Shown here piece by piece: positions 32,434-39,922 of a stretch of DNA of 39,922 bases (the stretch's first letter is position 1; each line of letters begins with the position of its first letter). A program made the translations under genes and the position numbers. This DNA is from Cytidiella melzeri (Eukaryota > Basidiomycota > Agaricomycetes > Polyporales > Irpicaceae): contig JABYQR010000392.1 of the NCBI GenBank assembly GCA_022592445.1, positions 1 through 39,922 of the forward strand, read 5' to 3'. The notes under the pieces were generated by a model. It did no database searches. It was not told the DNA's origin and was given only the letters and a program-made list of their open reading frames with translations.

Positions 32434-33918
32434 ATCCATAGTTTGCCCATCACGTCGTCCAGTCTTCCTTGTGAAAATTGCATACACTTCTTCGATTCGA
32501 GAGCAGTCACAGAAAATCACTTCTACGAAGGCATATTCTACGAGTGTGACGAACAACCGTGCCCAAATCGGTACACTCAGGCAGACCCAACAGAAGCGGT
32601 CAGCAGCGAATATTTCGAGCATCATCAGACTCCCACCGAAGAAAATCGACGTCTCATCACCCAAGAAGACATGGATCCCAACCAGCCTGCTGCCCCTGCT
32701 GCCCCAGCTGCCCCAGTCGCCAACCTGAGCCAGCAAGACGTCCTAAATATGTTGGGCGTCCTGACACAAAGGATGGTTGACCTTACCAATCAGGTGGCTG
32801 CACTTGCAGCTGCACAGGCACTGGCAGTTGCTGCTGCTACCCACGTTTCTCGGGAAAGAAGCATCGTCGAGAAACCAGTCTCCTTCAAGGGGAAAACCTC
32901 GTCGGAAGCCCAGCTCTTCCGCCACGCGTTCATAGTATGGGCGCAAAATCAAGGAAAAGTGTTCTTCCAGCAAGACGCACAAGGCCAGGTTTGGGTGGAT
33001 AACAATGGCGCTAGGATTCTCGATCCTCACAAACTCATCACCAGCGCCTTGTCATTTATGCAGGATGACACTGCCGACTGGGCTCGCCCTCATATTGAGG
33101 AGCTGGCCAGTAGTAAACCAGCTTTTGGCAATAGCTGGGATACATTTATTGAGGCTTTCAAAGCCAAGTTTGAGCCTATTGACGCGGTCATGGAGGCCAA
33201 GACTAAGGTTACCGGCATGAAGCAGGGTAACAAGACATTTGCCGCCCACATCTCAGAGTTCGAGACCTGGGCCCCTCGCACTGGCTGGAGCCAGCAGGAC
33301 CTTTTCGACCGTCTCAAGTCGACCTTGAGTACGGAGTACCTTCAGCGCGTTTTTTACTTCCAGACCCGCGCTACAACTTACGATGCACTGAAGGAGCAGT
33401 GTAAAGCAGTTGACGCTCAGCTCGCCGATCTGCGAAATAGCACGGGCAAAGTCATGGTTGACAGCTCGTCGGGACACGGCAAGTCCCACCAGTAGGCCTT
33501 CCACGATCCCAACGCTATGGAAATCAACGCCTCCCGTTTCTCTGCCTCCTTCGATGCGCTCTTCGCAGGGCTAGGCAAGCAAAAGATCTTCCAGAAATGG
33601 AAGAAGGAGATAAGCAAGCGCTGCTCGGTTTGTGGTTCTGAGAGCCACAGAAAGAGGGATTCAAAGCACCCAGACAACCCGGTCTGCAACCACTGCGGTG
33701 GTACCGGTCATTGGGGGGCATTTTGCCTGAAATGGCTCCAAGGCGTCCCTAAGGGACAAAAAGTCGCTGCGACCTCGTCGACCTCATCGACCACTACTGC
33801 ACCGAAGCAAGACGCATCCAGTGACAAGAATGCTAAAATTGCTGCTCTCAAGGACATGCTGGACATCCAGAAAAAGCAAATGGATGAGATGGCAGCCAAA
33901 ATCAATGCGGTTTTTTGA
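32434..33918 (+). CDS. gag: Gag of element D, one in-frame TAG
   Basis: The coding frame extends from just after TAG 32431-32433. No ATG precedes the conserved N-terminal motif (LPCENCIHFF...CDEQPCPNRY); the first ATG is 32671, aligned with an ATG in E. Ala/Pro-rich linker, then Gag core (EKPVSFKGKT; SALSFMQDDTADWA; FKAKFEPIDAVMEAKTK). A TAG at 33493-33495 interrupts the frame after CAG, but coding continues: a first zinc knuckle lacking its last Cys (CSVCGSESHRKRD), a good second one (CNHCGGTGHWGAFC), and a C-terminal coiled coil (AALKDMLDIQKKQMDEM). It ends GCG GTT TTT TGA, with pol in the -1 frame. Confidence 0.85.
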
Positions 33919-33952
33919 AGTGGACTCGTGACACAGCCGCAGCTGCAAGTCC
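33909..33952 (+). promoter_or_regulatory. probable -1 frameshift site of element D
   Basis: GGTTTTTT runs into the gag TGA (33916-33918) and pol is in the -1 frame, as in element 1 and C. The heptamer G GTT TTT is not fully canonical. A weak 5-bp stem GGACT (33922-33926)/AGTCC (33948-33952) encloses the palindrome GCAGCTGC. Confidence 0.5.
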
Positions 33953-36900
33953 TCCCGATACCCTGTCCTTGTCTCCTTTGTTGCCTTTGTCGTCTTCTGC
34001 CTCGTCTTCCTTGTGTACAACGTCTACTCCCTGCCCTTCGTCTACTATCTCCTCGTGTACTAAATCATTGTTAGATTGGTTTTCATCTCATTTCCGTGTA
34101 TATGTACTAGTTAAAGGTCTGAATAGAAGCATTCGCGTTCCTGCTATGAACGATTCAGGAGCTACGGCTTTATTCATCAGTCACCAGTTTGTCAAGAAGC
34201 ATAAGATCATTCAGCACCCGCTCGAAAGGGTCATTTCATTGCATAACATTGACGGAACTAAGAATAAAGCTGGCGGATTAACGCACTTTGTTCGCCTTAC
34301 ACTCAAAGTCGGAGACCACACGGAAAAGGCAGAGTTTCTTGTCACGGACTTAGGTCCAGAAGACGTCATTCTTGGGCTACCATGGCTCAAGCGCGTAAAC
34401 CCTACCGTCAACTGGGAAAAAGGAGAGATGACAATTCCGAGCAGCTCGGAAGAATCTCCTAACGAACCTTTCCAGAAGGTTGACGGTAATCGCAAAGAAC
34501 GTAGGCAGTGGGTTAAAGCCGGTATCATTCAAGACACCACTGACGAAGTCTGGTGTATGGCCAGCTTCACCTACTCTACTAAGCTTGCTGCCGAAGCAAA
34601 CAAAGCTAAAGCTCAGCGCTCCTTCGAAGACATTGTTCCATCAGAGTATCACAAACACGCTAAAGTCTTCTCTGAGGAAGAGTCTAACCGGCTACCCCAG
34701 CATCAGCCCTGGGACCATTTGATTGATCTCAAACCAGATGCTCCTGAGACCATCAAATCGAAAGTTTATCCTATGCCCCTGAACAAACAAGCCAAGCTTG
34801 ACAAGTTCATTCAGGAGAACCTGTCAAAAGGTTACATTACGCCTTCTAAGTCTCCGATGGCTTCTCCGGTTTTTTTCATCAAAAAGAAGGACAACAAACT
34901 CCGACTTATTCAGGACTACCGCAAACTCAACAACATCACTGTAAAGAATCGTTACCCACTACCGCTTGCTACCGACATTATCAACAAGCTCAAGGGTGCA
35001 AAGATCTTCACAAAGTTCAATGTTCGTTGGGGATATCACAATTTCCACATCAAAGAAGGAGATGAATACAAAGCGGCTTTCGTTACCAACCGAGGACTCT
35101 TCGAACCTAAAGTCATGTTCTTCGGTCTCACAAACTCACCCGCTACCTTCCAAGCTCTGATGGACAACATCTTCGCCGACCTCGTGGCCGAGGGCAAGGT
35201 GGCTGTCTATCTAGATGACATCTTGATCTGGAGTAACAACCTGACAGAGCACCGCAAGGTTGTTCATGAAGTCCTTGAGCGACTTCAGCAGCACATTCTG
35301 TATCTTTGTCCGGAAAAGTGCGAGTTTGAGAAATCTGAGATCGAGTACCTCGGGTTGATCATTTGCGCTGGCAAAGTAGCTATGGACCCTGTCAAAGTCC
35401 AAGCAGTTTCTACGTGGCCCACACCCAAGAACCTCAAAGAAGTTAGAGGATTTATCGGGTTTGCCAACTTCTACCGCCGCTTCATTCAAGACTTCTCAAA
35501 GCACGCACGGCCTCTACACAACCTGACTAAGAAAACGTACCGTTTGTCTGGGGTCCAGCGCAGCAGACTGCCTTCACAATGCTAAAGAAGGCCTTTACCA
35601 CTAAGCCTATCTTGGCAGTCTGGGACCCTGAACTCCCTACACGTCTAGAAGTCGATGCCTCGGGCTATGCAACCGGTGGAATCATCTCCCAGAAATCAAA
35701 GGAAGATGGATTCTACCACCCTATTGCCTACCGGTCCGCATCTATGACTGAAGCAGAACGTAACTACGAAATCTTTGATCGGAGATGTTAGCCATCACCG
35801 AAGCTCTCAAAGATTGGCGCCACTACCTTGAGGGGCTCAAGGAACCGTTTGAGATCTGGACAGATCACGCAAACCTGCAGTACTGGAAGACTGCGCAACA
35901 CCTCACTCGACGTCAAGCACGTTGGTCATTACTTTTGGCTGACTTCGACTTTGTGTTGGTACACAAGCCCGGTAGTACCATGATACACGCTGATCCTCTC
36001 TCTGTCTTCACTCTCACGCTGTCACGGATGAAGAAGACAACAAGGATCAGGTGGTACTGAAACCGGAACACTTCCGGATCCTCGCTACCAGTGCGCTCGC
36101 CACTGCTTCTCCGCTCGAATCAAAGATCCGAGAATGCACGGAACAAGAAGCAGAAGTTGCACAAGCCTTACTACCCTTCAAAGAAGGGTCCGCGCAAACT
36201 TGTCGGCGGTTTACTCGAATGGGAAGAGAGTGACGGACTCATCTATTACAAGGGAAAACTCTATATCCTGAATAACAAAGAGCTCCGTTACGAAATTGTC
36301 AAATCTTGCCATGACACACCCGCGGCTGGTCATCCGGGCAAACACAGCACCGTAGAGCTAGTCTCACGACACTATTGTGGCCGAAGATGAATGCCTTCGT
36401 AGAGACTTACGTACTAGGCTGTGATCGCTGTCAACGTTACAAGTCAGCTCCACATCCTAAAGCAGTACTGCAGCCTCAGGAAACTCCGGCCGGACCTTGG
36501 GAACACGTGGAGTAGATCTCATCACTCAGCTGCCACCCACCAAGGGATTCATTCGATCGCGGTCTATGTTGACCACTACTCCGATCAAATGCACATCATC
36601 CCTACTACCACTAGGGTTAACGCTGAGGGGATTGCCGATCTACACTACAAAGAAGTATTCTGACTTCACGGCATTCCCAAGAAGGTGTTCTCTGACCAAG
36701 GACCCCAGTTTGCAGCGCGCTTCATGCGTGCGCTCTATCACCGCCTAGGCATAGAGACTGGTTTTACGACTGCCTATCATCCGCAAGGAAATGGCAAGGT
36801 CGAACGCAAAAACCAGGATTATAAACAATACCTACGTCTATTCTGTCAGCAACGACAAGACGACTGGGTCGATCATCTGCCAGCGGCTGAGTTTGCACTC

Positions 36901-37190
36901 AACTCGCGAGTACATGCGGGTAACTCACAAACACCATTTGAAGTCATCTACGGATATTGCCCCAACTTCACTATACCAGTTGGCAAGCGGAGCAATATTT
37001 CTTCACTCGATGAGCGCCTTGATAATATGGCTCGAGTACGAAAGGAGACCGAAGCAGCTCTTCATCTAAGCAAAGAAAAGATGAAGCAACTCTACGGGTC
37101 TGAGAAGTGTTCTCCACGCGTCTTCCAAGTAGGGGACATGGTCTGGCTAAACGCTAAGAACGTCCAGATCCACCAGGCTACCCCTAAACT
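33919..37190 (+). pseudogene. pol: pol of element D, frameshifted, truncated by element E
   Basis: Open to 35585, with protease NDSGATALFI (Asp codon at 34152), VILGLPWLKRVNPTVNW, and RT with YLDD at 35208-35219. After that, single missing bases break the frame near 35539 (A run), 35781 (G run), 36005, 36190, 36372 (G) and 36511 (G run). Between breaks are RNase H (VDASGYA near 35650; TDHANL), the integrase HHCC finger (HDTPAAGHPG near 36313; CDRC near 36420), and a DDE core (VFSDQGPQFA near 36685; GNGKVERKNQ near 36790). A TGA at 36660-36662 replaces an expected Arg codon. The frame ends WLNAKNVQIHQATPKL at the E LTR. Confidence 0.9.
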
Positions 37191-37518
37191 TGACATGGAT
37201 AGTCCAGCAGAGACCGGATTTTTCCAACATTGTCACAAGTTTATAGCCTTAGGCGCCTATCTAGAGCGCTTATTTTCCGGCTAGGAGTGTTACTGGACCT
37301 GGCCCTAACCTGGGTCACGTGACATCCTGCCTTATTTATCAATAGTCCAGACCCAAACCCTAGACTTAGTCTGGAGCGGTTCCAGATCAACCTAGGCTAT
37401 TGTTCTATTGTTCCCTTCCATTGATGGGGATTCCCCAGGGATTCCCCCAGGTCTTATTGTTCTATTGTTCTTATCTATTGTTCTATTGTTGTATTGTTCT
37501 AGCTCTATTGTTCTACGT

Positions 37519-37594
37519 ACCCTGGTCCTTGACAGTTACCCTGGTCCTTGACAGTTACTCAGGTCCTTGACAGTTACTCCGGTTCTTGACAGTT
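37519..37594 (+). repeat. four 19-bp tandem units in U3 of element E
   Basis: Units ACCCTGGTCCTTGACAGTT, with small changes, start at 37519, 37538, 37557 and 37576. The solo LTRs have about one unit, so this is a recent U3 expansion and could alter promoter strength. Confidence 0.9.
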
Positions 37595-37751
37595 ACCCGG
37601 GTTCATTATTGTTCTATTGTTACTCCAGTCCCACAGTTACTCCAGTCCCTAGTGTGGGAACTGGTGCACAGACCATCCAGACACAGTATATATAGTACCC
37701 CTTACCCTCCCTGGTTCTGCATCTTGACCTCTTCGTCATTTGCACTGCCAG

Positions 37752-37812
37752 GTGAGTTACTCAATGTAACCTAGTATAAACATAATATTAACTTCGTCAT
37801 TTGCACTGCCAG
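37752..37812 (+). other. candidate LTR leader intron of element E
   Basis: GTGAGT...GCCAG, 61 bp, branch-like TATTAAC at 37786-37792. The 21 nt before it (37731-37751) are exactly repeated as its last 21 nt (37792-37812). Confidence 0.75.
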
Positions 37813-37955
37813 TATCCGGCCTCTGAGCCTGCTTGCCTGCTCATCATCGACTTTGACCTCGTTGTCGTCGTTGGAGATCCACTTCCCCTTCCGTTCCCCT
37901 CTTCTCTGCCCTTGTTTAGGGTTTATCAGTATAGCAGCAGTTGCTCCGCGACATT

Positions 37956-37965
37956 AGGTCAAGAT
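37956..37965 (+). promoter_or_regulatory. self-primed primer-binding site of element E
   Basis: AGGTCAAGAT is the complement of ATCTTGACCT (37721-37730). Compared with D, one base pair is changed on both sides (C-G to T-A type), so pairing is kept. Confidence 0.85.
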
Positions 37966-38056
37966 ACCACACAGCTACCGGCACGACTGCCCTTAGCTTG
38001 GATCAAGTCCTCCTGTCCCCCCAGTTTTAAAAAGTTTATTCCCCCCTACGTTTGAG

Positions 38057-38884
38057 AGTAAGCCATCGCCGTCTGTCTTGACGTGCTTGATCGCTGACTC
38101 GTTCACTTTCCGTGGTTGATTCTTAGTGCCGAAAGAATCCCACTCCCGTTTCACTGCTCGCCCAGATCCTTTGCATAAGGATCTGAATCAAGCGCGTCGA
38201 GAAGTCCAGATCCACCTTGCCCTACCTCAGGCCGTGTTTGATCAACTTGACGCAGAGCACGCACGTGGCAAGAGTCACAAGTACACGGAGAAGGAACTCA
38301 AGGCTATTGCCTCCTACGTCGGTCGTCGTAAACCCAAGGGTTCTGCCCTCACACACAGATTCCCCACAGTAGAGGAGTTTGAAAAACTCCGCGCCGAATC
38401 CAAAGAGTTCGCCGTCCGCACCGCACGCGAACGAGCTGAGGCATTAGCAAGTCTTCCTAAGAAGCCTTCATTAGCAGAACGCTTCCCAGCCCGGCCAGCC
38501 ACCAACCCTGGTGCAGCCCTTATAGCAGCTAAGCCGACTCTCATCGACTTCCGCAAGCATACTGTTGAAGACCTTCGCGGTATCTTCACTCCCAAGCTCA
38601 CCGCCACCCTCCAACGTCTGTCGATCCTCCCCACCATCGACAAATACCACCAGCTTCACAAAGATACGAAGCGTCAGTTTGAACAGGAGAAACAGAAGCT
38701 AGAAAAGCTTCTAGAGGAACTACCAACCCGAGCCCCTGTCATCACTCATCGTGAGTGGCAGCTGCTGGATTGGGGATTGAAGGCAATTGGGAAAGTCAGC
38801 TTCACGGGTCTAAGGAGGAACTACGAGCAGGTGTTCAAAGCGTTAGACAAAGTTTGGGCAGACGAGTACTTCATCTCGTTCTGA
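38057..38884 (+). CDS. ORF1 of element E, start codon split by a 69-bp intron
   Basis: A at 38057, then GTAAGC; intron 38058-38126 ends CTTAG; TG at 38127 completes ATG CCG AAA. The protein has 253 residues and ends at TGA 38882-38884. It starts MPKES, has HKYTEKELKAIASYVGRRK near residues 50-70, KPSLAERFPARPA near 112-125, LIDFRKHTVEDLRGIFTPKL near 140, and the C-terminal block REWQLLDWGLKAIGKVSF near 210-228. Helical and basic, with no membrane segment seen. Similar to ORF1 of D and to the decayed copy in A. Gag follows in the same frame directly after the stop. Role unknown. Confidence 0.78.
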
Positions 38885-39922
38885 GTAGAATACAGTGTGG
38901 CTTCCCAAAGTCCCAATAGTAGCATTTGGTCCAGAGATCATCTTCCTTGCGAAAACTATCCGCACGCCTTCAACAACCAGACCGTCAGAGACGAGTGCTA
39001 CGACCCAGAAGAAGGACACCAAACTTGTGAGGTACAACCGTGTCCCAACCGCTACAACAGAGTAGAATATCCTGGTCGTTACGCAAATCAGTATCAACCC
39101 ATTCATCACTGTCAGGAAGATCGCATTCTTGAGTCACTCCCACCCCGGCCTGAACCGGAAGAAGACTTCAATCGAACCTTCACGCAGGAACAATACCCGA
39201 TGGACTCTACCAATGTCTCCCAGCATGCTTCAAGGGTAGCAACCCCGGCCCCCGCACAAGAACCGTCTCCGCCCCCCACAGCAGAACAACTTCTGCATGC
39301 GCTACTCCTCGGTCAGCAACAGCTGACACAAGCCATCACAGCGCTGGTTCAAAACCAGCAACCGGTCAACAACAGGTCAAGGGAAAGGGTTGTAGAGAAA
39401 CCCGCTAGTTTCAAGGGCAATGCAAGTAGTGACGCGCGTCGCTTTCTAGCTGCCTTCTCAATGTACGCACAGTTTAATGAGAAGCTGTCGCCGTACAATG
39501 CCCAAGGTGGTAAGACCCGGTTAGACCATCTTTGGATCTCGTCGGCCTTGTCATTTATGACCGAGGATGCAGCAGTTTGGGCTACGCCCCACATGGATTT
39601 AATTGCCAGCCATCAAATGGCATTCAATGGTGATTGGGACGATTTCAAGGCGGCGTTCAAAGCACGATTTGAACCAGTTGACGAAATGGTGGATGCTAAG
39701 GCCAAGCTCAGGGAGCTATGGCAAGGCAAGAAAACGGTTCCGGAATACACGGCACGATTCAGGGAAATCATGGACAGGACCGGCTACTCGACACCAGACC
39801 TTCGTGATCGGTACTACGAACACCTGAGTACTACCATCAAGGATGAGCTGGTTCACACCGCAAGGCCTCACGTCACGCTCGTAGACCTGATCAATGTTGC
39901 TACAGACATTGACAATTGTCTA
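38885..39922 (+). CDS. gag: Gag of element E, partial, in frame after the ORF1 stop
   Basis: Open from the codon after TGA 38882-38884 to the window edge (346 codons). The N-terminal motif HLPCENYPHAFNN...CEVQPCPNRYNR (38939-39060) matches D. The first in-frame ATG is 39200, well after this motif, so the motif is translated only by readthrough of the UGA, a non-AUG start or a spliced RNA. Then a Pro/Gln-rich linker and the Gag core (EKPASFKGNASSDARRFL; SALSFMTEDAAVWA; FKARFEPVDEMVDAKAKL). The zinc knuckle and pol lie outside the window. Confidence 0.8.

Larger units (their letters stand above)
30796..37190 (+). mobile_element. element D, Ty3/Gypsy, inserted in C and cut by E
   Basis: LTR, priming site, split-ATG intron, ORF1, gag, pol through most of integrase. 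It ends at the TG of element E inside the integrase C-terminal region (after the WLNAKNVQ motif). ORF1 is open and gag has one in-frame TAG; pol has many one-base deletions. Confidence 0.95.
37191..37953 (+). repeat. 5' LTR of element E
   Basis: 763 bp, TGACATGG...CCGCGACA. TATATATA 37687-37694; self-primer ATCTTGACCT 37721-37730 (34 nt from the TATA start); leader intron 37752-37812. U3 carries an E-box palindrome GTCACGTGAC (37314-37323), TATTGTTC-like octamers (about 37398-37515 and 37605-37620) and a 19-bp tandem repeat. Confidence 0.93.
37191..39922 (+). mobile_element. element E, Ty3/Gypsy, 5' part, youngest layer
   Basis: LTR, priming site, split-ATG intron, ORF1 and the beginning of gag, all open, running off the right edge. 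It belongs to the same family as the two solo LTRs. AAACT (37186-37190) should be its target duplication. Confidence 0.93.

Noticed and set aside
37954..37965. Element E copy at 37191 considered as a third solo LTR
   Set aside because: It lacks a matching 5-bp duplication on its right and is followed by a priming site, ORF1 and gag, so it is a 5' LTR.

Overview
The window is transposon-dense, non-coding-rich fungal DNA, most likely from an agaricomycete-type basidiomycete. The reasons are chromodomain Ty3/Gypsy elements, Tf1/sushi-like self-priming, candidate introns of 50-75 bp with TACTAAC-like branch sites, and CT-rich promoter stretches. A Rhizoctonia-like source is only a guess. No intact host gene, tRNA, rRNA or CRISPR was found.

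Layout. 1-6173: non-coding DNA holding one arm of an old inverted repeat (about 1552-3112) and a solo LTR (3946-4638, TSD CCTCT). 6174-15253: a complete chromovirus, 'element 1', with two 712-bp LTRs and TSD GTAAC, inserted into the second arm of the inverted repeat. 15254-19560: the rest of that arm, with a minisatellite of about 140 bp units, then degenerate repeats. About 19585-19883: the 5' end of what may be a host gene. About 19884 to the right edge: a nest four deep. Decayed element A is cut at 25889 by element C, C at 30796 by element D, and D at 37191 by element E, which runs off the window. A also carries a reversed solo LTR (22754-23386, TSD GAACA). Decay fits the nesting order: A has many stops, E has none in its ORFs as far as seen.

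How the elements work. All five autonomous-type elements appear self-primed. The sequence just after each 5' LTR is complementary to 10-13 nt inside the same LTR, and that complementary stretch begins exactly 34 nt after the first T of the TATA box. The pairs differ between elements but stay complementary. Element 1 and element C show canonical -1 frameshift heptamers followed by hairpins at the gag/pol junction; D has a T-run in the same place. A, D and E share two features I do not know from the literature. First, the LTR transcript leader holds a small intron (55-68 bp) whose last 13-21 nt duplicate the end of the preceding exon. Second, an ORF upstream of gag (ORF1) has its start codon split A|TG by another small intron. 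One solo LTR lacks the LTR intron precisely. Element 1 instead carries extra ORFs between integrase and the 3' LTR, one with membrane segments.

Limits: everything was read by eye, without alignment, structure or database software. Many pol frameshifts are single missing bases in homopolymers and may be sequencing or assembly errors.
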